Origin: JARRPM01 sp039178015
Lineage (GTDB): Bacteria > Pseudomonadota > Gammaproteobacteria > Pseudomonadales > Halieaceae
NCBI GenBank assembly: GCA_039178015.1
Contig: JBCDFM010000003.1
Location: 1 to 64,000 of the forward strand
Reading direction: 5' to 3'
DNA: 64,000 nt
In this document: positions 24,410-34,000 of the stretch, piece by piece
Numbering within the stretch: the stretch's first letter is position 1
Layout of the letters: each line of letters begins with the position of its first letter
Position numbers and translations under genes: made by a program
Notes under the pieces: generated by a model
Database searches by the model: none
Seen by the model: the letters and a program-made list of their open reading frames with translations, nothing else
What the model was told of the DNA's origin: nothing

Positions 24410-25408
24410 TCAGTCAAGGTAACGCGCTCGCAACTCGAGGCATTCGGCCTTACCTACCCCCAAAGCTTCCTCAAGATAAATAGCTACTGACCCAAAATTG
24501 TGTTCAATATGCGTAATCGCCACTGCTAGGTAATCTTCGTGCACCTGCAGCATTGGTAGGATTGCCTCAGCGACCATGTCCTCAAGCTGGTACTTTATTC
24601 GCACGCGCTCTAGCTCTCGCTCAGGCAAGAAATAACGCGAGCTTAGTAAATAGTCTTCCATAACCAACTCTTTAGGAACACCGAGCGCGAGCAGGATAAT
24701 CGCTGCAGCAAAGCCCGTGCGATCCTTACCCGCCGCACAGTGAATAAGAAAACGCGCGTTCGGTGTCGCCAGTATTTCGTTGAACATGTGGCGATAGGTC
24801 GCAGACTGAGGACCGGCAAAATCCCGATTGATCTCAAGCATAAATTCGAACATGGCATCTGGCTGATCCGTCTGTTGATCAGCCTCTTCAAAAAATCGAG
24901 CGTGACTGCCGGGTATGATCGGCAGGCTCACGACCTTCGGTCCGGGTTGCCGCGGCAGCCTACTCAGGTCGTTCGACTGTTCTTCCTCCCGGCGAAAATC
25001 GAACACCAGATCCAACTCCAATGATGCAACCAGCTCCAGATCTTTCTCGCTAAGGGCGGATAGCTGTCCCGAACGAAATAAATAGCCCCATTTCACGCGC
25101 TGGCCATCACTTGTACGGTAACCCCCAAAGTCGCGAAAATTGGGCGCGCCATCGAGACCTAACCTGCGCTCCGGTGCCGTAAACTCGTTTCCATGCTGAT
25201 CACGCAGGCGAAAATAGTGTCGCCGCGCAGGTGGCAGGCCAACTAAACGGGCACGGGGGTTAGCCTGGGGCGAAAAATGCATGTGTAGCTCACCGCCTGC
25301 ATCCAGAGGTTCCACCGTCACCTCCGTACCTGGCTCACTCACCTGCCACTCAATATGATAATCGCCATGCGGATCGCGCCAGATGTGGACTGCGTCGGAA
25401 ATCAACAT
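24410..25408 (-). CDS. Tyrosine/serine protein phosphatase family protein
   Basis: This 332-residue protein has a C-terminal dual-specificity-type phosphatase domain with the active site HCAAGKDRTG (C-x5-R; nucleophile Cys and Arg). The general-acid region and the NFRDFGGYRTSDGQRVKWG segment are typical of the Y_phosphatase3 family. About 80 N-terminal residues form a beta-rich region. Such enzymes act on phosphotyrosine proteins or phosphoinositides; the substrate here is unknown. It is divergent from rpsT. Confidence 0.85.
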   Translation of the reverse strand: MLISDAVHIWRDPHGDYHIEWQVSEPGTEVTVEPLDAGGELHMHFSPQANPRARLVGLPPARRHYFRLRDQHGNEFTAPERRLGLDGAPNFRDFGGYRTSDGQRVKWGYLFRSGQLSALSEKDLELVASLELDLVFDFRREEEQSNDLSRLPRQPGPKVVSLPIIPGSHARFFEEADQQTDQPDAMFEFMLEINRDFAGPQSATYRHMFNEILATPNARFLIHCAAGKDRTGFAAAIILLALGVPKELVMEDYLLSSRYFLPERELERVRIKYQLEDMVAEAILPMLQVHEDYLAVAITHIEHNFGSVAIYLEEALGVGKAECLELRARYLD

Positions 25409-25793
25409 ACTTTCACCGTAGCTATAAAATAATCTTTACTTTTGAAGCTGCACCTCATGTCGCAGCTCATGTGAGATCAAAACAGTGGCCAATGCCGACT
25501 CGTTTCATCACCTTTTACAGGGACATGATAAAGCTATCGAGCTTGGCAATCTGGCGCGCTGCTATATCCTAGACTCATTCTTTCTGGATCACACCCAGCC
25601 GAAAACTGGCGGCGGGAGAATCCTATGCGGCAGCTAATTATAGACTGTAAAAACGGTCATCCGTTGCCTGTCGGAGTTGGCTGCTCCTCACGCGTTTGTT
25701 TGCCCTGGAGTGCGCATCTGGCTTGGTTGACAAGGTACGGTTGAATGTGAATAATCTCGCCTCCTTAAATTTCGACCCCTCGAGGCAACAAGC
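25409..25793. other. Intergenic region upstream of rpsT
   Basis: No gene is supported in these 385 bp between the divergent phosphatase gene and rpsT. A strong promoter lies at 25727-25755; nothing else is recognised. Confidence 0.5.
25727..25755 (+). promoter_or_regulatory. rpsT promoter
   Basis: A perfect TTGACA (25727-25732) and AATAAT (25750-25755, five of six) are separated by 17 bp. The start near 25762 gives a leader of about 32 nt before rpsT, as expected for a highly expressed ribosomal gene. Confidence 0.7.
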
Positions 25794-26060
25794 GTGGCAA
25801 ACTCACCACAAGCTAAAAAGCGCGCAAGACAATCTGAGAAACGGCGTAATCACAACGCCAGCCTCCGTTCCGTTGTGCGCACAATGATCAAGCGCGTCAC
25901 GGCTGCTATTGAGAGCGGCGATGCGGCGGCGGCAAAAGAGGCTTACAGCAACGCGGTTCCCGTCATTGACCGCATGGCCGATAAAGGCATTATTCACAAA
26001 AATAAAGCAGCACGACACAAAAGCCGCTTAAACAGTCAGGTGAAGGCGCTGGCTGCGTGA
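25794..26060 (+). CDS. rpsT: 30S ribosomal protein S20
   Basis: This 88-residue protein is S20, which binds 16S rRNA early in 30S assembly. The basic N-terminus ANSPQAKKRARQSEKRRNHN and the helical hairpin ending in IIHKNKAARHKSRLNSQV are diagnostic. It starts at GTG 25794, with GAGG upstream. A non-ATG start is known for rpsT in E. coli (UUG), where S20 autoregulates its own translation. It is followed by a bidirectional terminator. Confidence 0.97.
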   Translation: MANSPQAKKRARQSEKRRNHNASLRSVVRTMIKRVTAAIESGDAAAAKEAYSNAVPVIDRMADKGIIHKNKAARHKSRLNSQVKALAA

Positions 26061-26075
26061 GCCCATAACAAGTTG

Positions 26076-26106
26076 AAAAATGCCGGCTTTCAGCCGGCTT
26101 TTTTTT
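26076..26106. terminator. Bidirectional intrinsic terminator after rpsT
   Basis: GCCGGC (26082-26087) pairs with GCCGGC (26093-26098) over five bases, with a run of eight T on one side (26099-26106) and five A on the other (26076-26080). It serves rpsT and, less perfectly, the convergent diiron-protein gene. Confidence 0.85.
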
Positions 26107-26130
26107 GCCAAGTAGCGGTGCTTGAGTCAA

Positions 26131-27321
26131 TCAGGCCGCGTTACTGGTCTTTTCAGCCTCATGCTTTTCATGCTCTTCGGCAAAGGCCGCTAGCATGCTC
26201 TGTTCATGTGACTGTGCTTCCTCTGTATCCAGCGGCCTCTCGAGCGCCGACCAATCGATATCTCCATCCGTCGCGAGGTTTTCGTAGTCAAGAATACCAA
26301 GTTCTTCAAATTTCGGACGGATTTTATCTGTGAGCAAGCCGATTCGCTTGAGGTTGGGCACGACACGCTGGAACAACAGATTTCGGAACGTTGACATCAC
26401 AAAGCCGTCCAGTACCTGCTGGCGCGCCTCCTCTACATCCCATCCGAAGTGCCTAAACACATCAGTTGCGACCAGGCGCTCCCTACTTACGACACAGGCC
26501 TCGTAGGCGAACTGTGCGCGCTCTTCACGCTCCTCGTCCGACAGCGTTTTCACAAATTCTTCAAGGTAGTTCACGCCGAAAGTGACATGCCTGGCTTCGT
26601 CCCGAGTGACGAGATACACAACGTCTTTCAGTACGGGATCGGGGGTGGTCTCCCGAGTCGTGTTGAAAGCGGACAGGGCCAACCCTTCAATCACGATTTG
26701 CATGCCGATAAATTTCATATCCCAGCGCTCATCAGTCAGGATTTTATCGATGATACTCTTCAGATAGGTGTTAATCGGATACATCATCCCCACCCGCTTC
26801 TGGAGGTACTTATTGAAAACCTCAACATGTCGCGCCTCGTCAAAGGTTTGAGAGGCAGCATAAAGCTTGGCGTTGAAGGTGGGCGCACAGGAACACAGCT
26901 GAGAGGCGACCAATAAGGCGCCTTGTTCGCCGTGCAGGAATTGAGAGAGACTCCAGGCGTTCATGTGAAGCCAGAACTCGTCTTTGGTCTTCTCATCCAT
27001 ATCGAGATAGGGCCCATACTCATGCAGATTCATCATCTCAGGCATGACCTTCTCGTCGGGCCACGGTCGGTCCCAATTGATATCCATCTCAGGATCCCAG
27101 TTCAACTGTTTACCTAGGTCATACAACTTCTTAATGCGATCGTCCTGGACCTGATAGTCCCAATTGTATGATCCAGTCAGAGGGGTTTGAAAAATCTCGG
27201 CTACATGATCAACCTGTTCACTGGTTAACACGTCTTCGAGGTCAGGGTTTTCCCTCGGATAGTCTGCACCAGCAAAAGACTGGATCTTCCTCGGCGCATC
27301 GCCTTCCCACTGTATCTTCAT
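26131..27321 (-). CDS. Ferritin-like diiron protein, probable oxygenase/oxidase
   Basis: This 396-residue helical protein carries a full carboxylate diiron ligand set: E132, E162-x2-H165 (DEARH), E212 and E242-x2-H245 (second DEARH). It resembles R2-like ligand oxidases and N-oxygenase or desaturase-type ferritin-like proteins, but the substrate cannot be told. The C-terminus is acidic and Lys-rich. ATG 27321 is preferred because GGAG lies 8 nt upstream; a GTG at 27330 is in frame. It faces an AraC regulator gene 107 bp away, which suggests that the regulator controls it. Confidence 0.85.
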   Translation of the reverse strand: MKIQWEGDAPRKIQSFAGADYPRENPDLEDVLTSEQVDHVAEIFQTPLTGSYNWDYQVQDDRIKKLYDLGKQLNWDPEMDINWDRPWPDEKVMPEMMNLHEYGPYLDMDEKTKDEFWLHMNAWSLSQFLHGEQGALLVASQLCSCAPTFNAKLYAASQTFDEARHVEVFNKYLQKRVGMMYPINTYLKSIIDKILTDERWDMKFIGMQIVIEGLALSAFNTTRETTPDPVLKDVVYLVTRDEARHVTFGVNYLEEFVKTLSDEEREERAQFAYEACVVSRERLVATDVFRHFGWDVEEARQQVLDGFVMSTFRNLLFQRVVPNLKRIGLLTDKIRPKFEELGILDYENLATDGDIDWSALERPLDTEEAQSHEQSMLAAFAEEHEKHEAEKTSNAA

Positions 27322-27428
27322 TCTTATCACTCCGTTCTCTTACTTTATATGCAGACTATGGGAGATACAGTCATCGGCAACAAGGTAAAGTGTTGTCAAT
27401 TTCAGGTCATTTATGGCCAAATAGACCG

Positions 27429-28427
27429 ATGCCCAAAGCCACAACACCTGCGCGCTATGTATTGATTCTCATCGATATGCTGGAAAGCCAGGGCTGCAGT
27501 CGCGACGCGTTGCTTGCGGGCACAAGTCTGGCGGACTCCGGTCTTGCCAACATAGGTGCTCGAGTGAGAGACAGGGATTTTGCAGCGCTCACGGACAATG
27601 CTTTAAAACTGACTGGCGACCCTGCTCTCGGGCTCGAACTGGGCCTGCACCTCAACCTTAGCGCCCACGCAGTGCTGGGGCAGGCATTCATGACCTGCAG
27701 AGATCTGGGTCAGGTAATCGATCTATTTCTCAAGTACTACCATCTGCTTGCGCCCGCCATGCACCTGGAATACGAGGTGGTAGAAGGCGCCTGCGTGCTA
27801 ACAATCGTCAGCAGCGTGTCCGATTTACCCATGGAGTTTACGTTTGAATTACTTGGTGCTGGCATGTTGAATACCTTGCGAGGCCTTTTAAACACACAGG
27901 ACTTAACGCTTAGACTCGAAGCACCCTATCCCGCGCCAGCTCATGTCGACCGATACCACGAGGTATTCGGGCCGAATGTACGATTTAATTGTGTCGCAGC
28001 TCGCATCTCTTTCGACGAGGCCTTGTTGCACACCTCGCTACCACTATCGAACAACGCTCTGCGTCAACTGTATGAAGATGAATGTGCTCGTCTACTTGCG
28101 GATATGCAGGAAGAGACTTCGATAGCAGAGCAAACTCTACAACTCATGCGCAAGCTAGAAGGCCAGTATCCACAAATGCCTCAGATGGCAGCCATGCTGA
28201 ACTTGAGCCCGCGAACCTTCCGTAGGAGGCTCGAAGAGGAGCAACACTCCTACCAACACCTTCTGGATCAGGTTCGAGCGGAACACGCCACACGGTACCT
28301 GCAAAATACACGATTGCCCATCTCCAATATCGCCTATCTGATCGGCTTTAACGATGCGTCCAATTTCCGCCGCGCCTATCAGCGTTGGACCGGAAAATCC
28401 CCAGCCGACGTACGCAATGAAGCGTAG
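27429..28427 (+). CDS. AraC family transcriptional regulator
   Basis: This 332-residue regulator has an N-terminal ligand domain of the arabinose-binding-like (PF12625) type (about 15-190) and a C-terminal double helix-turn-helix: MLNLSPRTFRRRLEEE, then ISNIAYLIGFNDASNFRRAY and the terminal WTGKSP. The start at ATG 27429 puts the conserved ARYVLILIDMLE near the N-terminus. The open frame extends upstream into the divergent gene, but that part is not coding. Its ligand is probably hydrophobic or fatty-acid-like, as in relatives. It overlaps the patatin gene by 11 nt. Confidence 0.88.
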   Translation: MPKATTPARYVLILIDMLESQGCSRDALLAGTSLADSGLANIGARVRDRDFAALTDNALKLTGDPALGLELGLHLNLSAHAVLGQAFMTCRDLGQVIDLFLKYYHLLAPAMHLEYEVVEGACVLTIVSSVSDLPMEFTFELLGAGMLNTLRGLLNTQDLTLRLEAPYPAPAHVDRYHEVFGPNVRFNCVAARISFDEALLHTSLPLSNNALRQLYEDECARLLADMQEETSIAEQTLQLMRKLEGQYPQMPQMAAMLNLSPRTFRRRLEEEQHSYQHLLDQVRAEHATRYLQNTRLPISNIAYLIGFNDASNFRRAYQRWTGKSPADVRNEA

Positions 28428-29484
28428 GGCGCTGACGGTTTTTGCGGGCAAAGAGGCCGCTAAGAGAATCCAAGAACTGGGATGGTCCGCCGAGCTGTTC
28501 AGTCTTGTGGTGGGTGCATCCGGTGGTCCCAAATGGTTTGTGCTCGCCCATCTTGATCGACTGCTGTTTGGCGATTTTCTGCAGCGAACAGACAGATCTT
28601 TAACAGCGGTCGGATCTTCAATAGGAGCGTGGCGCAATGCCTGTCTGGCGATGCCGGATCCCATCGCGGCAATCGATGCATTGCAATCTGGCTATCTGTA
28701 CCAGCGATTCAGTAGAAAACCCTCAACGATCGAGGTTAGCGAATCCAGTCACCAAATTTTGCGTGGCATACTAGGCGAGAACGGCGCTCACGCTATAGCC
28801 AGCAATCAGCGCATTAATACTCATATCATCACCGCGCGAGGTCGAGGTCCCGCGGCCTCCTCCCACAAACCGCTGTTGGCTACCGGCATGGGAGCCGCAG
28901 CGCTCGGTAATATGCTCAGTAGAAGTTTATTGAAACATCTTTTTCAGAGGGTGGTATTTCAATCCTCTAGTGAACCTAATTCACAACTGTCCTTTGATGA
29001 TTTCAGCACCCACTTTAGTAGCCTAGAGGTAAGCAATGTCGGTGCGGTGCTACACGCCAGCGGTGCCATACCCTTCGTGTTGACGGGAGAACGTAATATC
29101 GCAGGTGCACCCGTGGGGCAGTATTGGGACGGTGGCATCATCGACTATCATTTCGATCTGAGCCAGTATCGGGGGCAAGGGTTGATTCTCTACCCGCACT
29201 TCAGCACCAGCGTAATACCGGGATGGTTTGACAAGGCTTTACCCTGGCGCAGAGCACAGCTTACGCAGATCGAAAAATTGGTGTTGCTTTGTCCAAGCGA
29301 TGAATTCGTCACGCAACTACCGCACGGTAAAATCCCAGATCGAGGCGATTTCGGCCGGATGCGCTATGAAGAAAGAGTGCGCTACTGGGAGACATGTGTG
29401 GCCAAAAGTGAGGCTCTGGCAGCAGATCTGGCGGACTTGCTTGAGGGCAAGGATCCGCTAGCCGGCGTCACAGTATTGAACTGA
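28417..29484 (+). CDS. Patatin-like phospholipase
   Basis: This 355-residue protein has the patatin layout: oxyanion loop GASGGPKW (33-40), nucleophile serine in GSSIGAW (66-72) and the D-G-G dyad motif in YWDGGIIDYHF. Patatins hydrolyse acyl chains of lipids. ATG 28417 lies inside the last codons of the AraC gene, so the two are cotranscribed and probably translationally coupled. The AraC regulator, patatin and diiron gene form a likely lipid-related regulatory group. Confidence 0.85.
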   Translation: MKRRALTVFAGKEAAKRIQELGWSAELFSLVVGASGGPKWFVLAHLDRLLFGDFLQRTDRSLTAVGSSIGAWRNACLAMPDPIAAIDALQSGYLYQRFSRKPSTIEVSESSHQILRGILGENGAHAIASNQRINTHIITARGRGPAASSHKPLLATGMGAAALGNMLSRSLLKHLFQRVVFQSSSEPNSQLSFDDFSTHFSSLEVSNVGAVLHASGAIPFVLTGERNIAGAPVGQYWDGGIIDYHFDLSQYRGQGLILYPHFSTSVIPGWFDKALPWRRAQLTQIEKLVLLCPSDEFVTQLPHGKIPDRGDFGRMRYEERVRYWETCVAKSEALAADLADLLEGKDPLAGVTVLN

Positions 29485-29511
29485 TAAATCGAGCAACCGC
29501 TCGGTCGAAGA

Positions 29512-29787
29512 TCAACTCACATAACTATCGAGATAACGCTGAACTTCTTTGCGCAGCACTGGTTCGAATACGGAGGCAACCAGGCCCAGCTTCACATTCA
29601 CATCTACAACGCCGTCGGCGAAGGACATCAGTCCGTCCACACCCGCGCCCTTAATACGCACGGTATCGCCTTCCCAGCGACTGCGCACACCATGTGTTCG
29701 CTCCAAATCGGTGGCGAGACCTTCAGCCGCTTCCCTGACTTCCTCTTTCGGCATGGTGTAGGGTTTGCTTATTCGAAATCCTGCCAT
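29512..29787 (-). CDS. Polyhydroxyalkanoic acid system family protein
   Basis: This 91-residue protein matches the small family found with PHA genes. It starts AGFRISKPYTMPKEEVREAAEGLA and has the VRSRWEGDTVRIKGAGVDG strand pattern followed by an FEPVLRKEVQRYLD helix. Its role with PHA granules is unknown. The start is ATG 29787, with AGGTG seven bases upstream; an upstream in-frame start is less likely. It converges with the patatin gene. Confidence 0.8.
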   Translation of the reverse strand: MAGFRISKPYTMPKEEVREAAEGLATDLERTHGVRSRWEGDTVRIKGAGVDGLMSFADGVVDVNVKLGLVASVFEPVLRKEVQRYLDSYVS

Positions 29788-30134
29788 TGCGTTCACCTGT
29801 TTGTTATTTTCCAACAGTATAGAACACCGGCCGCTTGTTGCTGATCGTTGGCGATACCACTGTTTGGCATTTGACTTCCCCGTGCAGGCACCTGCACGGG
29901 ATCAGACCCCGTGCTTTGGTATATGTGCGGGAGCGATCCGCGCGGCCACCATCTTCAGGCAAGGGTGTGAGGTTCAGGCATCGACCTTGGAACTCTGACA
30001 CTCCATCAAAACAGCGCCGTGTTCTCCACCGACACCACTCTCGCGGCAAGCGTTTCTGTGTCAGCACGGAATATGCCGCCATCGCGGCTGCAGTTATACC
30101 GTCAGTCGCGGACTAATTCGCTTACAATAGCGCC
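29788..30134. other. Intergenic region upstream of hslO
   Basis: No gene is supported. It holds a perfect 22 bp palindrome-like inverted repeat (29879-29900) followed by GGGATCAGACCCCG, reminiscent of the REP-like ends near RAYT transposase genes. A TACAAT (30123-30128) also lies just before hslO. Confidence 0.4.
29879..29900. repeat. Perfect 10 bp inverted repeat
   Basis: CCCGTGCAGG (29879-29888) pairs perfectly with CCTGCACGGG (29891-29900) over only two bases. There is no T run. It may be an operator, a cruciform or a REP-like element. Confidence 0.5.
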
Positions 30135-31028
30135 ATGAGCGAGAAATTTGACGATAAACAGTGCGATGGTGCGCATCGCTTCCTGTTCGAGCAGGCAGAC
30201 GTGCGCGGGGAAAGGGTTCGCTTAGAAGCCGCTTTCGGTGACATTCTCTCCATCCACGAGTACGCACCCGGTGTGAGGCGCTTGCTGGGCGAACTGCTGG
30301 CCGCCGCAGTGTTGCTGCGAAGCACCCTGAAGTTTGATGGCAAGCTGATATTACAAGCACGATCTCGTGGTCAGATTCCGCTGCTGATGGCCGAATGCAC
30401 CAGCGATGGCGAGGTCAGAGGCATTGCCCGCGGGGCGGATCAGGCGACTGCAACGGTATTCGAACAATTGCTCGGCGATGGTAGCCTGACCATTACCGTG
30501 GATCCAATTCAGGGCCAGCGATATCAGGGCATCGTGCCCCTACAGGGAGATTCTCTAGCGCATTGTATCGATGCCTATTTCCAGCAGTCCGAGCAGTTGG
30601 GAACGCGCCTCTGGTTGGTGGCTAACGATCAGCTCGCAAGTGGCCTGCTGCTCCAGCAGCTACCGCCGGACATCATCGCGGATTGCGAACGCAGAGAGCA
30701 ATTCTGGGAACATGCATGCACACTCGCTGAAACGATCACCCCGAAGGAGCTATTAAGCCTGAGCACACGAGACTTGTTATACAGACTCTATCACCAGGAC
30801 GCCGTCAGGCTGTTTGAACCCAGCGCTATTCGCTTTCACTGCAGTTGCTCTCGAGAACGCACCTTGCGAGCGCTTGCCGCCATCGAGCCCGCTGAGCTGG
30901 AATCCATTCTTGCAGAACAGGGCGCCATTACGATGGATTGCGAGTTTTGTAACCAGCAATACACTCATCGCCGCGAAGATCTGCAAGCTTTACTGGGAAG
31001 CGGAGAAGCACTGCCGATCCTGCATTAA
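30135..31028 (+). CDS. hslO: Redox-regulated chaperone Hsp33
   Basis: This 297-residue cytoplasmic holdase is activated by oxidation. The N-terminal domain has the YAPGVRRLLGELLAAAVLL and RGQIPLLMAEC segments. The C-terminal zinc switch has C-x-C (HCSCSRER) and C-x2-C (DCEFCNQQY). No ribosome site is visible before the ATG. A TACAAT lies 7-12 bp upstream, so a leaderless mRNA is possible. Confidence 0.95.
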   Translation: MSEKFDDKQCDGAHRFLFEQADVRGERVRLEAAFGDILSIHEYAPGVRRLLGELLAAAVLLRSTLKFDGKLILQARSRGQIPLLMAECTSDGEVRGIARGADQATATVFEQLLGDGSLTITVDPIQGQRYQGIVPLQGDSLAHCIDAYFQQSEQLGTRLWLVANDQLASGLLLQQLPPDIIADCERREQFWEHACTLAETITPKELLSLSTRDLLYRLYHQDAVRLFEPSAIRFHCSCSRERTLRALAAIEPAELESILAEQGAITMDCEFCNQQYTHRREDLQALLGSGEALPILH

Positions 31029-31079
31029 TCGTGAGAACCCAGCCCCGGTGAATCAAGAATCAAATCCGGTGCGGCGACA

Positions 31080-34000
31080 TTAAATCTCTTCAGCGGTGTC
31101 TACTGCAGTCCGCTTGCGAGTTAGCCAAAACGCGGAAAACTGTTCCCCAAACAGGTAGAGACAGGGCACCAGCAACAGTGTAATCCCCGTCGCGAACAAT
31201 ACCCCAAAAGCAAGCGAGGTGACCATGGGAATCAGAAACTGGGCCTGTACGCTGGTTTCAGACATGATCGGAAGCAGCCCAACAAAGGTGGTCAGTGAAG
31301 TGAGAATGATAGGTCGAAAGCGGTCTTCACCCGCCTGCAATAGCGACCCCATCAGCGAGTGACCCGCAGCGCGTAGCTGATTGATTCGATCGATCAGGAC
31401 CAGGTTGTCGTTCACCACCACGCCCGCGCAGGCGAGCACTCCCATCAGCGAGAACATACTCACTTCCAGGCCCATGATCATGTGACCAAAAATTGCGCCC
31501 ATAAACCCAAATGGCACTGCCGTCAGCACCAGTAAAGGCTGGAAATAGGACCGAAACGGGACAGCCATTAAGGCGTAGATGATGAGCATTGCCATTCCCA
31601 TACTGCGCAGCATGGCTTTCAAAAACTCCTCCTCTTCCTCAAGTTCACCATCAAGCTTGATATTCAGGTCGGGGTAGCGCATTTGCCAGTCGGTTAGGCG
31701 CTTACTAAAAAGATCTTCAACAATGCTTCGAGGTTCAGCGTCGGTCCCCGACAGTTCAGCGGTTACAGACATAACTCGCCTGCGGTCCAATCGGTCGATA
31801 GTGAGATAACCCTCGGCAAAGCTCAATTCAGCAACAGTATCAAAAGGCACTTCCGCGCCCGCAGGTGTGCGCACTCGCATCTCATTTAAATTATCGATTG
31901 AAATTCTTTCTTCTTCTGGGTAGCGCACCATTACCCTGACATCTTCTCGCGCTCTTGGGATACGCTGGGCTTCTGCGCCGTAAAATGCCTGTCGCACCTG
32001 CAGGGCCAAATCAGCCAGCGTCACGGATAGGTTTTCGGCCGCTGGTTTGACGTCCAAAACAATTTCCTCGTTTGGCATATCGAAACTGTCGTTGATATTA
32101 AAGACACCAGGGTAACTTGACAGTGCAGCGCTTAACTCATCGGCCACGGCTCGCAAGGTTGCGACGGAACTCGCCGTAAGCAGAAGTGAAATGGGTTTGC
32201 CGCGTTCGTTGATCGTGTAATCGAGGTCAAATTGCTCCACATCGCCTAAATCGCCCACCATTTCGCGCCAACGCTCGCCCAGCAACCCCACATCTACCGT
32301 GTCGGATAGCGTTTCGACTATAACCCTGGCCTCGTTGCCACGAGCCCTGGCATCAATATGGCCAATGAGTGGGCCGGCTGTGTCATCTACCGAATCGTTA
32401 TACTCACGTTTGAGTGCCACAGCCGCACTCTCGATCTGATCAAGTACGCGAAGGGTCTCCTCGTAAGAGCCACCCTCGCGCAGACTCACTTCTATTTCAA
32501 CGTAGTCATCGGCGATCACAGGTAAAAAGGCTGTTCTGACCCAACCACCTTCGAAGATAGATACGCTTAACAGCAAAGCGACAAAGAATACTGCGATCAC
32601 CAGGAAATTCGCTTTCAGACAGCGCTCCAGAAAGCGTCGGTAGCGATGATGCGCGAAATGCGTCATGCCATTGGCAAAACGCATTCGTTTGCGCTCTAGC
32701 GATTCCACCCAGGTGTAGCGACTGGGGGTAACAGGCCGCATGTGTGCTAGGTGTGACGGCAGAATCCACAGACACTCCACCAGCGAAAACGTTAATGCCA
32801 GAATGACAACAACGGGTATGGAAAACGCAGCGCGTGCCATATCGCCGGGCAAGAAAAACATGGCACTGAAAAAGATCATGGTGCTGATGACCGCGAACAT
32901 GACCGGCTTGAGCACAAGACGAGCGCCATCAATAGCACCTTTCGCACCCGCTTCACCCAGCGACTGCTTGGAATGAATGGCCTCTCCCACAATAATCGCA
33001 TCGTCGACAATAATGCCCAGCACCAGCAGGAAGGCAAAAAGTGAAATCATATTCAGGCTGAAGCCCGTGAACTGCAGTGCAAAGAATGTCCCCATAAATG
33101 CAACTGCGATACCCACACAAACCCACATCGCCAACAGCGGTCGCAAAAATAGAACTAGCACCAGAAACACGAGTAGCAAACCACCTAGGCCATTTTTCAC
33201 TAGCGTTTCCACCCGCCCCTTAAACGGTACCGACGTGTCTTGCCAGAGCACGACTTCTACTCCGGGGGGCAGTCTCGGTTTGATGTTCTCAACCCACTCG
33301 GTCACTACGGCGCTGGTAGCCAGCGTGTCTGGGTTTGAGGTGACATAGACGTTGAGGTCATGCGAGGGGCGGTCATCAAAGCGCGTGCGAATATCCATAT
33401 CCTCGAAGCCGTCGACGATAGTTGCGACCTCTCCCAAGGTGACCTGCGTGCCGTCTGCAGCACTGAGCAGCGGTATCTGTTCAAAATCCAGGCCTTCATA
33501 GGCTTGGCCTCGAGTTTGTACCTGTATGTCGCCTTCTGCCGTTTTAATGTTGCCAGCAGGCAGGTTTAACGAAGAACTACGGATTGCTGCCACCACCTCA
33601 TCGAAGGTCAAGCCGTAACGACGTAGATCAAATTCGGACACCTCAACTGACAGTTCATAGGGGCGCGGAACTTCGAGCTCAACAACGGAAACATGCGGTT
33701 GCGCTGACAAATCATCGCGCAGCGTCTCACCCAGTTCCTTCAATTCGCGTTCACCGATGTCGCCGAAGATCGTCACGACGGCCATGAGGTGTCGGAACGC
33801 GACTTCAGAGACAATGGGGCGCTCAACGTCACCGGGAAAGGTATTGATCGCGTCGACACGGTTCTTGACCTCAGCGGTCAGCCGCTGCGTATCGTAGCCG
33901 GGCTCGGCCTCGATCAATACCGTGCCCACCCCCTGCTGTGCAGTCGACCGAATTTCCTTGATGCCAGCCAGATCGTGTACCGCTTCCTCCACCCGTACGC

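Noticed and set aside
26449..26916. 155-codon plus-strand frame opposite the diiron gene
   Set aside because: Antisense to a gene with a complete ligand set; no independent support.
29804..30116. Overlapping frames on both strands before hslO
   Set aside because: Both are Arg/His-rich and unlike any protein family; the region is better read as non-coding.
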